Part shown: in pieces, positions 6,388-15,437 of the stretch
Numbering within the stretch: the stretch's first letter is position 1
Layout: the number at the start of each line of letters is the position of its first letter
Assembly: GCA_017882405.1 (NCBI GenBank)
Contig: JADGPO010000040.1
Coordinates: forward strand, 1 to 19,586
Length of the DNA: 19,586 bases
DNA from: Solirubrobacteraceae bacterium
Lineage (GTDB): Bacteria > Actinomycetota > Thermoleophilia > Solirubrobacterales > Solirubrobacteraceae
Direction: 5' to 3'
Made by a program: the position numbers and the translations under genes
Notes under the pieces: model-generated
Seen by the model: the letters and a program-made list of their open reading frames with translations, nothing else
Told to the model about the DNA's origin: nothing
Database searches by the model: none

Positions 6388-7196
6388 GGGTTCAGGATCC
6401 ATTCGTGGTCGGGGTCGTTGGCCACGGCCCACTGGCGAGCGGGGCCGGCCATCACGTTGAGGTAATACAGGTCATACCCGGGTGGCGCCGAGACGGTGTG
6501 GTAGCCGCGCGGCACGAGCACGCAGTCTCGGTCGCCGAACGACAGCGTCTCGTCCAAAGTCCGGTCCTCGGAGTAGACGCGCTGGAGTCCGAACCCGCGG
6601 GCCGGCGCCACCCGGTGATAGTAGGTCTCCTCCAGGAACGTCTCGCGCGGCGGGTCGTCACGATCGTGCTTGTGGGGCGGATAGCTGGACCAGTGCCCGC
6701 CCGGGGTGATCACCTCGCACACCAGCAGCGAGTCGGCCTCGCGATCGGCCATCAGGATCGGCGACACCGTCCGCTCCAGAGCGCCGTAGCCGCGGGTCTC
6801 CACCTCCAGCTCGGCGCCCGGCAGCACCCGCGCCCGCGCGCCGCCGCCATGGAGAACGGGAGCCCAGCAGAGCGCGACCTCGGCCGGCTTGCCCAGCGCC
6901 TCCACCGAGAAGGCGGTGCGCGGCGGCAGATAGGCGGCATCCGGCGGCTCGGACCACGGGTCGGGGCGCCCGCCCACGTCGCCCCATTCGCCGTGGCGCG
7001 AGACGATCGCCACCGTCCCGGAGACGACCACCACGCACACCTCGCGCTCGCGCGTGGCGCGCTCGGCCACCACTCCCGGCGCCAGAGCCACCACCTCGAA
7101 GCCCACATGGCTCCAGCCCGCCGTGGCCGGCGTGACGTCGAGGATCGTGCCGTCGGCGGCGGGGTATGACGCGGGGTGGACGAGCATCTCACTCAT
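6384..7196 (-). CDS. iolB: 5-deoxy-glucuronate isomerase
   Basis: A 270-residue double-cupin protein of the KduI/IolB family. It isomerises 5-deoxy-D-glucuronate to 2-deoxy-5-keto-D-gluconate (DKG), the product of IolD hydrolysis being its substrate. Visible family motifs are SYPPHKHDRDD in the C-terminal cupin, ETYYHRV, GFGLQRVYSEDR, the VPRGYHTVSAPPGYDLYYLNVMAG metal/β-strand region and the DPDHEW end. The start at 7196 is supported by GGAGG (complement of 7203-7207) 6 nt upstream and overlaps the iolD 3' end by 8 nt. M4 (7187) is a weaker option. The stop overlaps the iolA start (ATGA). Confidence 0.95.
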   Translation of the reverse strand: MSEMLVHPASYPAADGTILDVTPATAGWSHVGFEVVALAPGVVAERATREREVCVVVVSGTVAIVSRHGEWGDVGGRPDPWSEPPDAAYLPPRTAFSVEALGKPAEVALCWAPVLHGGGARARVLPGAELEVETRGYGALERTVSPILMADREADSLLVCEVITPGGHWSSYPPHKHDRDDPPRETFLEETYYHRVAPARGFGLQRVYSEDRTLDETLSFGDRDCVLVPRGYHTVSAPPGYDLYYLNVMAGPARQWAVANDPDHEWILNP

Positions 7197-9093
7197 CGGC
7201 GGCCTCCAGGTGGCTTCGTTGGGCGCCGTGCGCGCGCTCATACTCCAGGCGGGCGGCGCGCACGCTCTCCGATTCCGAGACCTCGGCCACGGGGACGTCC
7301 CACCAGCCGTCGTAGCTGGGCACGCCGGCGTAGCGATCGGTCTCGATGAACACCACCACCGGGCCGGCGGCCGACCGCGCGTCGTCCAGCGCGCGGCGCA
7401 GCTCGTCGACGCTCCCGGCCCGGATCACCGAAGCGCCCAGGCTGGCCGCGTTGGCGGCCAGGTCGACGGGCAGCGGTTCGGCCCGAACGACCCCCTCCTC
7501 GTCGATCGGTAGCGAGCCATTGCGAGCAAAGCGGTAGTGCGTCCCGAACCCCGCACCCCCGACCGACCGCGACAGCGCCCCGATCGACGCGTACCCGTGG
7601 TTTTCGACGAGCACGATCGTGATCGCGATCCCCTCCGCGACCGCCGTGACCAGCTCGCCGGGCGCCATCAGATAGGAGCCGTCGCCCACGAGGGCGATCA
7701 CCTCGCGCTCGGGCGACGCCAGCTTGATCCCCATCGCTCCGGGGATCTCGTAGCCCATGCACGAGTACCCGTACTCGACGTGGTAGCCCTTGCCGTCCGG
7801 GTCTCGCGCGCGCCACAGCTTATGCAGGTCTCCGGGGGCCGAGCCGGCCGCGCACACCACCACCCCGGTCTCGCCGGCGGCGTCGTTGATCGCGCCGATC
7901 ACGGACGCCTGAGACGGAAGACTGCCTTCCGAGACAGCAACCAGACGCTCCACCTCTTCGGCCCAGGCAAGACCCTCCTTCCGGGCCCGCGTCGACCACT
8001 CCGAATCCGCGCGCCAGCCGCCGAGCGCGCCCGCCAGCTCCTCCAGGACCACCCGAGCGTCCCCGACCACGCTCAGGCCGCTCAGCTTGGCCGCGTCGAA
8101 GCCCGCGACGTTGACGTTGGCGAAGCGCACGTCGGGATCCTGGAAGGCCGACTTGGAGGCGGTGGTGAAGTCCGCCCAGCGGGTGCCGACACCGATCACC
8201 ACGTCCGCCACCCGGGCCAGCCGGTTGGCGGCGGCCGTGCCGGTGGCGCCGACCGCGCCGAGCGACAGCGGGTGCGATGAGACCAGCGAGCCTCGGCCGG
8301 CCTGGGTCTCGGCCACCGGGATGCCGGTCGCGTCGACGAGCTCGCGCAGCGCGGCGAGCGCCTCGGCGTAGATCACCCCGCCCCCGGCCACGATCAGCGG
8401 CCGGCGGGCGCCCCGAATCAGCTGCACCGCTCGGGCCAGCGCCTCGGGCGCCGGCGGCTGGCGGTAGACCGTCCAGACGCGCTCCTCCAGGAAGGCCGCC
8501 GGCACGTCGAGCGCCTCGGTCTGGACGTCCTCGGGCAGCGCCAGCGTGACCGCGCCCGTCTCGGCCGGGTCGACCAGGACCCGCATCGCCGACAGGGCCG
8601 CCTCGAACAGCTGCTCGGGCCGCTCCACGCGCTCGTAGAAGCGCGACACCGGCCGGAAGCAGTCGTTGACCGACACGGTGGCGTCGGCCGGCACCTCGAG
8701 CTGTTGCAGCACCGGGTGCGGCCTCCGGGTGGCGAACGTGTCACCCGGCAGCAGCAGCACCGGCAGGCGGTTGACGGTCGCCAGGGCCGCCCCGGTGACC
8801 ATGTTCGTTGCCCCAGGCCCCACCGAGCTGGTGCAGGCGAACGTGGCCAACCGGTTGCGCTGGCGCGCAAAGCCACTCGCCACATGCACCATCGACTGCT
8901 CGTTGCGCGCCGGGTGATAGGGCAGCCGGTCGGGGTACTGGGCCAGCGCCTGTCCCAGCCCGGTCACGTTGCCGTGCCCGAAGATCCCCAGGCAGCCGGC
9001 GAAGAACCGCCGGCGCCCGCCGTCGCGCTCCACCTGCTGGGCGGCCAGGAAGCGCACCAACGCCTGGGCGACGGTCAATCGTTCCGAGCTCAT
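7189..9093 (-). CDS. iolD: 3D-(3,5/4)-trihydroxycyclohexane-1,2-dione hydrolase
   Basis: A 634-residue ThDP-dependent enzyme that opens the ring of THcHDO to give 5-deoxy-glucuronate. The N-terminal domain has AQALVRFLAAQQV and GCLGIFGHGNVTGLGQAL, followed by ARNEQSMVHVASGFAR with the activating Glu and SVGPGATNMVTGAA. The middle domain has IVAGGGVIYAEA. The C-terminal ThDP/Mg site is GDGSYLM around residue 470, with N ~27 residues later (VENHGYASIG). Length and the YDGWWDVPVAEV tail fit IolD rather than acetolactate synthase. The reading frame stays open far upstream, but ATG 9093 has GGAGGAG 7 nt before it and forms ATGA with the end of iolG. Confidence 0.97.
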   Translation of the reverse strand: MSSERLTVAQALVRFLAAQQVERDGGRRRFFAGCLGIFGHGNVTGLGQALAQYPDRLPYHPARNEQSMVHVASGFARQRNRLATFACTSSVGPGATNMVTGAALATVNRLPVLLLPGDTFATRRPHPVLQQLEVPADATVSVNDCFRPVSRFYERVERPEQLFEAALSAMRVLVDPAETGAVTLALPEDVQTEALDVPAAFLEERVWTVYRQPPAPEALARAVQLIRGARRPLIVAGGGVIYAEALAALRELVDATGIPVAETQAGRGSLVSSHPLSLGAVGATGTAAANRLARVADVVIGVGTRWADFTTASKSAFQDPDVRFANVNVAGFDAAKLSGLSVVGDARVVLEELAGALGGWRADSEWSTRARKEGLAWAEEVERLVAVSEGSLPSQASVIGAINDAAGETGVVVCAAGSAPGDLHKLWRARDPDGKGYHVEYGYSCMGYEIPGAMGIKLASPEREVIALVGDGSYLMAPGELVTAVAEGIAITIVLVENHGYASIGALSRSVGGAGFGTHYRFARNGSLPIDEEGVVRAEPLPVDLAANAASLGASVIRAGSVDELRRALDDARSAAGPVVVFIETDRYAGVPSYDGWWDVPVAEVSESESVRAARLEYERAHGAQRSHLEAADE

Positions 9094-10118
9094 GAAACGA
9101 TCTCCTCCACCCGCACCGGCCGCCCCTCGTGCACCGAGCGCCAGGCCGCCAGCCCGATCACCAGCGGCGCGCGCGCGTCGCTCACCGACGGAGACGGCCG
9201 ATCTCCGCCGCGCACCGCCGTCACGAACGTCTGCCACTCGTGCTCGTAGCTCGCCAGATAGCGCTCCACGAAGAAGTGGTGCAGGGGCGGCCCCGACAAG
9301 CCCTCGGCGTTCAGCACCGATCCCGTGTGGGCCGGCGGGTTCTCCGACGCCGCCACGCCCGCCGAGCCGAACACCTCCACCCGCTGGTCGTACCCGTACA
9401 CGGCGCGGCGGGAGTTGTCGATCGTCGTCAGGCAGCCGTCCTCGTGCACCAGGGTGATCACCGCCGTATCGACGTCGCCGGCCTGCGCGAACCACGGCTC
9501 CACCCGCACGGCTCCGCGCGCGAACACCTCCACCACCTCGCTGCCGGTGAGAAAGCGGGCCATGTCGAAGTCGTGGATCGCCATGTCCAGGAACAGGCCG
9601 CCCGAGTTCTCCACGTACTGAGGCGGGGGCGGCTCGGGGTCGCGGCTGGAGATCCGCACCAGGTGCGGCTCGCCGACCGAACCGGTCTCCACGGCCGCCC
9701 GCACCGCCGCGTGAGCGGGATCGAAGCGGCGGTTGAAGCCGACCTGAAACGGCACCCCGGATTGCTCCACCACGGCCAGCGCCCGGTCGAGCTCGGCCAG
9801 GTCCAGCGACACCGGCTTCTCGCAGAAGATCGCCTTGCCGGCACTCGCGGCGGCGATCATCAGCTCGGCATGGCTGTCGGCGCTGGAGCAGATCGCCACG
9901 GCGTCGGCGTCGCTCTCCAGGACCTCCTCGACGCTCACCGCGACCGGTGCCCCCAGCGCCTGCCCCAGGTCGCGCGCCGCCGCCGCGAACACGTCGTACA
10001 CGGGCCCCAGCGCGGCCCCCGGGACCCGGCGGGCCAGCAGCTCGGCGTGCAGGCGGCCGATCCGGCCGGTCCCGATCACGCCGATGCGTAGGGGCGCCAC
10101 GGCGGTGGTGGTGGTCAC
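9090..10118 (-). CDS. iolG: Inositol 2-dehydrogenase (Gfo/Idh/MocA family)
   Basis: A 342-residue NAD-dependent dehydrogenase that oxidises myo-inositol to 2-keto-myo-inositol. It has the Rossmann loop GTGRIGRLHAE (residues 16-26) and catalytic residues K101 (CEKP), D178 and H182 in LDMAIHDFDMARFL, equivalent to the Lys/Asp/His triad of Bacillus IolG. The DFDMARF run is typical of true inositol 2-dehydrogenases. The start is GTG 10118: it overlaps the preceding stop (GTGA) and has GGAGG 7 nt upstream; the open frame further upstream is an antisense-like extension in high-GC DNA. It is followed by iolD (ATGA). Confidence 0.93.
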   Translation of the reverse strand: MTTTTAVAPLRIGVIGTGRIGRLHAELLARRVPGAALGPVYDVFAAAARDLGQALGAPVAVSVEEVLESDADAVAICSSADSHAELMIAAASAGKAIFCEKPVSLDLAELDRALAVVEQSGVPFQVGFNRRFDPAHAAVRAAVETGSVGEPHLVRISSRDPEPPPPQYVENSGGLFLDMAIHDFDMARFLTGSEVVEVFARGAVRVEPWFAQAGDVDTAVITLVHEDGCLTTIDNSRRAVYGYDQRVEVFGSAGVAASENPPAHTGSVLNAEGLSGPPLHHFFVERYLASYEHEWQTFVTAVRGGDRPSPSVSDARAPLVIGLAAWRSVHEGRPVRVEEIVS

Positions 10119-11335
10119 GCCAGCGCCTCCACCGTCTCCCACCGGCCACTGGCGTCCGAGCGCAGCAGCGCCGCCTGGACCCCCGCCCACTCGAGCGCCT
10201 GCTCGAAGCTGGGCGAAAACGGCCGTCCCTCGGCCACCGCCAGGCAGAACTCGTGATCCTCGATCGTGATCAGGTCCTCGAAGCCGATCGCGTTGCCGCT
10301 GCCGGGTACGAACGCTCCGTGGTGGCCGAAGCGGTCGCCGCCGAGCACGGTGGTGTAGCCGCGGCCCCGGTCCTCGGTGCGCCGGTACAGCGCCAACTCG
10401 TTGAGCTGCTCGAAGTTCCACCCGACGGCCCCCTCGGTGCCGTGGACGTCGAACGCCATCTGGCTCTCGGGCCCGACGATCGTGCGGCTGGCCTCGAACG
10501 TGCCCCGGGCGCCCGACGCGAAGCGCACCAGCATCCCGGCGTAGTCCTCGTTGGTGACGGGCGCGCGGGGATCGTCGGCAGTCCCACGCCCGTAGTGGCC
10601 CACAAGCCCCGCAGGCGCGGGGCGCTCGGTGATGAACGTCTCCGTGGTGGCCACCACAGACTCGATCGGGCCGAGCAGCATGTGCGCCAGGTCGACGGCG
10701 TGGCTGAGCAGATCGCTGGTGACCCCGTAGCCGGCCTGATCGAGCTGAAAGCGCCACGAGTTCACGCCCAGCGGGTCGGCGCCGTACGTCGAGAAGAAGC
10801 GGCCCCGGTAGTTGGTGATCTGGCCCAGCTCCCCACCGGCGATCAGCTCACGCGCGTACCGGACCAGCGGCGCCCAGCGGTAGTTGTAGCCCACGCCGCT
10901 GATCACCCCCGCCGCGCGGGCGGCCAGCGCGGCCGCCAGGATCTGCTCGGGCGTGCCGCCGACGGGCTTCTCGCAGAACACCGCCTTGCCGGCGGCGGCC
11001 GCCGCCTGCACCAGCTCCAGGTGCAGCATGTTGGGGGCGGCGATGACGACCACGTCGACCTCCGGGTCCTCGACCACGGTGCGCCAGTCGACCGAGCCGC
11101 GAGCGAACGAGAACGACGTCAGGGCCTCCTGCACTCGGGCCGGCACGGCGTCGCTACAGGCGACCAGCACCGGCTCGTACGTGCGGTCCCCGAACAGCAT
11201 CGGGATCCGCGCCAGTGACCGGCTGTGGGCCTGACCGAGCCAGCCGAAGCCGATCACGCCCACGCCGATTCGCCGGCGGGCCCCGCGGCCACCCGTCCGC
11301 GCGCTCGACGCCGACGAAAAAGCGGACGTGCTCAC
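10115..11335 (-). CDS. Second Gfo/Idh/MocA family dehydrogenase (IolG-like)
   Basis: A 406-residue oxidoreductase, longer than the usual 330-390. After a Ser/Arg-rich N-terminal stretch of ~22 residues comes the Rossmann loop GFGWLGQAHSRSL (29-41). The catalytic triad is likely K123 (CEKP), D208 and H212 (SDLLSHAVDLAHML). The C-terminal domain contains RFASGARGTFEASR and MAFDVHGTEGAVGW. It differs strongly from the adjacent iolG, so it is not a recent duplicate. Likely substrates are scyllo-inositol, another inositol isomer or a keto-inositol; the exact one cannot be read. GTG 11335 overlaps the iolC stop (GTGA), with GGAGGG 9 nt upstream. Dehydrogenases of this type often accompany iol operons in actinobacteria. 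Confidence 0.88.
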   Translation of the reverse strand: MSTSAFSSASSARTGGRGARRRIGVGVIGFGWLGQAHSRSLARIPMLFGDRTYEPVLVACSDAVPARVQEALTSFSFARGSVDWRTVVEDPEVDVVVIAAPNMLHLELVQAAAAAGKAVFCEKPVGGTPEQILAAALAARAAGVISGVGYNYRWAPLVRYARELIAGGELGQITNYRGRFFSTYGADPLGVNSWRFQLDQAGYGVTSDLLSHAVDLAHMLLGPIESVVATTETFITERPAPAGLVGHYGRGTADDPRAPVTNEDYAGMLVRFASGARGTFEASRTIVGPESQMAFDVHGTEGAVGWNFEQLNELALYRRTEDRGRGYTTVLGGDRFGHHGAFVPGSGNAIGFEDLITIEDHEFCLAVAEGRPFSPSFEQALEWAGVQAALLRSDASGRWETVEALA

Positions 11336-12285
11336 GCCGGCGAGCCCTCCAGCAACTCGCGGACCTCGCGCTCGTCGGGCATCGCCTGCGAGCACAGCAG
11401 TCGCGAGGCGACGATCCCCCCGGCGGCGTTGGCGAACGCCACCGCGCGCTCGGCCGGCCAGCCCGACAGCAAGCCGTGGCACAGGGCGCCGCCGAACGCG
11501 TCCCCGGCACCCAGCCCGCAGAGCACGTCGATCGGGGCGGGGGGCACCGTGCGCTGCCCGGCGGCGTCGGCGACCAGCACCCCGTCTCCGCCCAGCTTGA
11601 CGATCGCCAGTTCGACACCGCGCTCCAGCAGCACGGACGCGGCTTGAGACGGATCGCTCGTCCCGAGAGCCACCGCGCACTCCTCCCGATTGCCCACGGC
11701 GACGCTGGCTGACGACACCGCCGCGCCGATCGTCGCCGACGCCTCGTCACGCGAGGACCAGAAGCTGGGGCGGTAATCGAGGTCTAGGATCGTGTGCCGA
11801 CGCCGCGCGCGCGCTGCCAGCATGCCCTGCACGGTCGACCGGCAGGGATCGACCGCCAGCGCCCCGCCCGACACCCACAGGATCGGCAACTCGCGGACCA
11901 TGGTCGCTTCCACCTCATCCGGGAGCAGCTGGAAGTCGGGGACGGGCGGCTCGCGGCGAAACAGCAGCGGCGGGTCCTCCGGCGGGTCGAGCACGGCGAA
12001 CGCCAGCGGCGTGAGCGCGCCCTCCTGGACGCCGGCATACCTGACGTCGACCCCGAAGTCCCGCAGCTCGCCCAGCGCCACCTCGCCGAACGGGTCGTCC
12101 CCGACCTTGGTGTAGACAGCCGACCGGCGACCGAGCCGGGCGGCGGCGATCGCGACGTTGGTCGGGCTGCCGCCAACCGCCTTGGAGAACGTTCGGGACT
12201 GCTGCCAACCCGCGCTCAGCTCCCCGCAGTAGAGGTCGATGCTGATCCGCCCGACCGTCAGAACATCCAGCCCAGCCGCCGACAC
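11332..12285 (-). CDS. iolC: 5-dehydro-2-deoxygluconokinase (PfkB family)
   Basis: A 317-residue ribokinase-fold enzyme that phosphorylates DKG to DKG-6-phosphate with ATP. It opens LDVLTVGRISIDLYCGE, the IolC-type start, followed by GGSPTNVAIAAARLG (38-52) and VGDDPFG. The anion hole and catalytic base are in LGAGDAFGGALCHG, D262. The GLGAGDAFGGALCHGLL stretch separates IolC from general sugar kinases. It lacks the DUF2090 aldolase-like extension found in fused IolC proteins of many proteobacteria. GTG 12285 follows the ATPase stop by 2 nt; the ribosome site is weak, so translation is probably coupled. Confidence 0.93.
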   Translation of the reverse strand: MSAAGLDVLTVGRISIDLYCGELSAGWQQSRTFSKAVGGSPTNVAIAAARLGRRSAVYTKVGDDPFGEVALGELRDFGVDVRYAGVQEGALTPLAFAVLDPPEDPPLLFRREPPVPDFQLLPDEVEATMVRELPILWVSGGALAVDPCRSTVQGMLAARARRRHTILDLDYRPSFWSSRDEASATIGAAVSSASVAVGNREECAVALGTSDPSQAASVLLERGVELAIVKLGGDGVLVADAAGQRTVPPAPIDVLCGLGAGDAFGGALCHGLLSGWPAERAVAFANAAGGIVASRLLCSQAMPDEREVRELLEGSPA

Positions 12286-12287
12286 GC

Positions 12288-13162
<875 letters not shown>

Positions 13163-13166
<4 letters not shown>

Positions 13167-14257
13167 CGCCGCGCCTTGAGCGCGCGCCGGTAGATGATCG
13201 TGTTGACGGCCACTGCCAGGAACAGGATCGCGCCCAGGAACGTGAAGTTCCAGGAGCTGTCCCACCCGGCGTAGATCACGCCCTCGAATGCCATCCCGAT
13301 GATGCAGGCGCCGAGCGCCGCGCCGATCGCCGAGCCGTAGCCGCCGTCGAGCAGGCAGCCGCCCACCACGGCGGCGATGATGTAGAAGAACTCGTAGCCG
13401 ACGCCCTGCTCGGAGACCGCCGAGGAGGACTGGGTGAAGGAGATGATGCCCACCAGCGCGGCCGCCAGCGAGGTGCTGAGGAACAGCAGGATCTTGGTCC
13501 GGTTGACCGGCACGCCGGCGTTGCGAGCCGCGTTCTGGTCGCCGCCGGCCGCGAAGATCCAGTTGCCGAAGGTCGTGCGGCTGAGCACCCACGAGCCGAT
13601 GACCGTCACCACCAGGAACCAGATGATCCCCGTGCTGTAGCCGTTGGTGAGCGCGCCACTCTTGAAGAACGAGCTGCCGAAGATCGTCTTGGCGCTGTTC
13701 AGCCCCGCCGGGTTCAGCGAGGTGACCGAGACCTGCGTCGAGTTGTGGTTGAGCAGCAGCACGCCGCCGACGCTGACCCCGCGTAATACGAAGAACGTCG
13801 CCAGGGTGACGATGAAGCTCGGCAGCTTGGTGCGGACCACCACGATCCCGTTGATCAGCCCGACGATCGTCGCGAACACCACCGTGCCGACGATCGCCAG
13901 CCACGTGTCCCAGTGGTACTTGCCGACCAGCAGCGCCATCACGATCGCGGTGATGCCCGACATCACGCCGGTCGAGAGGTCGAACTCGCCTCCGATCATC
14001 AACAGCCCCACCGGTACCGCCAGGATCCCGAAGAACGCCGCCTGCTGGGTCCAGGCGGCCAGGCCGACCTGCTTGAGCCACAGGTGGTTGGCGCTGGCGT
14101 CGGTGATCGCGAACAGGACGAAGACCGCGATCGCGCCCATCAGCGAACCCAGCTCGGGGCGTCGCATCACCCGCGTGACGCGGCTGATCGGGGCCAGGCG
14201 CTCGTCGGAGCCGGCCGGTGTCGCTGATTCGGGGGGAGGGGTGGTGGTTGCGCCCAT
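13163..14257 (-). CDS. Sugar ABC transporter permease (RbsC/FrcC type)
   Basis: A 364-residue polytopic membrane protein of the BPD_transp_2 family. After a ~35-residue cytoplasmic N-terminus there are about 8-10 hydrophobic helices. Family marks are [26 protein letters not shown] and the cytoplasmic coupling loop [24 protein letters not shown], then the [14 protein letters not shown] stretch. With the ATPase and lipoprotein it forms one importer, and the iol context points to myo-inositol. ATG 14257 is preferred over 14323 because the longer form would have to be translated through a perfect hairpin. The Shine-Dalgarno site of 14257 (GAGGA) is only ~2 nt away, so initiation may be inefficient. 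Confidence 0.92.
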
Positions 14258-14284
14258 CGTCCTCGCTCGGAAGGTGGTCTGCCG

Positions 14285-14310
14285 CCGGGCGGGGCCGATG
14301 CCCCGCCCGG
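14285..14310 (-). other. Intercistronic hairpin between binding protein and permease
   Basis: A perfect inverted repeat in the only sizeable gap of the operon: CCGGGCGGGGC (14285-14295), a 4-nt loop, GCCCCGCCCGG (14300-14310). The stem is 11 GC pairs. In the mRNA it starts about 32 nt after the binding-protein stop and is not followed by a U-run. Such stems are known to protect upstream binding-protein mRNA and to lower downstream expression, giving more binding protein than membrane components; that role is inferred here. Confidence 0.7.
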
Positions 14311-14342
14311 TGGCCCTGCTCATTCACTGCGTGGCTTCCGCG

Positions 14343-15437
14343 TCAGTCGTCACCCGCGGCGATCGCCGCCTGGACCTTGGAGACGTTGGTCTTGTCGACG
14401 AGCAACGGACCGGTCGGCACCGAAGCTCCGCCGCCGACGGTGTTGCCCTCGTGCTTCTTGTACAGGTAGAGGATGACGATCGGCAGGTAGCCCTGCAGGT
14501 ACTGCTGCTGGTCGACGACGAACGACATCGAGCCGCTCTTGATGTCGTTGAGCACCTCGGCGTTGGTGTCGAACGTCGCGATCTTGACGTTCTGGGGGTG
14601 GGAACTGACCACCGCCGTTCCGATCGCGTTGTTGAGCGTCATCACGGCGTTGATGCCCGGATGCGATTGCAGGTAGGAGGTCACCTGGCCGACCGCCTGC
14701 TGCGGGTTGGAGGCCGCGTTGGGGGTCGAGAGCGTCAGCTGCGTGCAGGCGGGGCCCTTGGAGGGGGCCGAGCCCGACTTGCAGGTGGAGCCCACGCCGA
14801 GCCCCTGCGCGATGCCGTTGCAGCGGTCCAGCAGGTTCTGGCCGGACTGGTGGATCACGCACAGGACGTTGGTCGCTCCCAGCTGCTTGAAGCGCTGCCC
14901 GGAGGACTGGCCGGCGAGCATCTCCGGCTGGCCGACGCAGGTGAGGGCGTTCGAGGCGGCGATGTCGGTGGCGTCACAGCCGTCATTGGTCAGGACCACG
15001 GGGATCCCGGCCTTGGCGGCCTTGGACAACGTCGGGTTCATCAGGCTGGCGTCGTGGTCCGAGACGACCAGACCGTCGACGTGCTGGTTGATCGCGTCCG
15101 TGATCTGGGAGTTCTCGGCCTGGTCGTCGGGCTCGGCCTGGCCCTGCTGCTGAGAGCCGTAGACCTCGCTCAGCTTGCAGCCGTAATCGGCGGCGGCGTT
15201 CTTGGCGCCCTTGTAGACGACGCTCCAGAAGCTGCCGTTGTCGCCGTGGGTGATCACGGCGAAGGTGAGCCCGGAGCACGGCTTGCCGCTGGCGGCGATG
15301 TTCACCGCCTTGGTCGTGCTGGCACCGCTCCCGCCGCTCGAGCTGGAGCTCTTGGAGCTGCCGCCGCACGCGGCGAGCAGCAGCACTGCGGCTGCGACCA
15401 ACGCCGGTACGACGAGACTGCGAGGCAGTCGTCTCAT
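14343..15437 (-). CDS. Sugar (probable inositol) ABC transporter substrate-binding lipoprotein
   Basis: A 364-residue periplasmic-binding-protein type 1 fold. Residues 1-23 are a lipoprotein signal peptide with lipobox LAAC (C24), followed by a Gly/Ser/Lys linker to ~45, so the protein is anchored to the outer face of the membrane. The two lobes contain LTFAVITHGDNGSFWSVVYKGAKNA-type start, QNSQI-like helix (AENSQITDAI), GLVVSDHD, IPVVLTNDGCD and the AVMTLNNAIG region. The mature domain has eight cysteines (54, 87, 154, 167, 193, 206, 219, 231), unusually many, suggesting disulfides. ATG 15437 overlaps the iolE stop (ATGA) and has GGAGGAG 8 nt upstream. Inositol as ligand is inferred from context. 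Confidence 0.93.
   Translation of the reverse strand: MRRLPRSLVVPALVAAAVLLLAACGGSSKSSSSSGGSGASTTKAVNIAASGKPCSGLTFAVITHGDNGSFWSVVYKGAKNAAADYGCKLSEVYGSQQQGQAEPDDQAENSQITDAINQHVDGLVVSDHDASLMNPTLSKAAKAGIPVVLTNDGCDATDIAASNALTCVGQPEMLAGQSSGQRFKQLGATNVLCVIHQSGQNLLDRCNGIAQGLGVGSTCKSGSAPSKGPACTQLTLSTPNAASNPQQAVGQVTSYLQSHPGINAVMTLNNAIGTAVVSSHPQNVKIATFDTNAEVLNDIKSGSMSFVVDQQQYLQGYLPIVILYLYKKHEGNTVGGGASVPTGPLLVDKTNVSKVQAAIAAGDD

Noticed and set aside
4984..6465. 493-codon plus-strand open frame opposite iolA
   Set aside because: Composition is His/Arg/Asp-rich without recognisable domains; iolA on the other strand has all its active-site motifs.
9094..10149. Upstream extension of the iolD frame to a 986-residue protein
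   Set aside because: The extra part overlaps iolG in another frame and is low-complexity Arg/Gly; ATG 9093 has a strong ribosome site and an ATGA junction.
9090..11335. iolG and the second dehydrogenase as a recent tandem duplication
   Set aside because: Beyond fold motifs (CEKP, the Asp/His pair) the two sequences are very different in length and content.
14258..14323. Longer permease start at 14323
   Set aside because: The extra 22 residues would be coded by the GC hairpin region and do not resemble permease N-termini.
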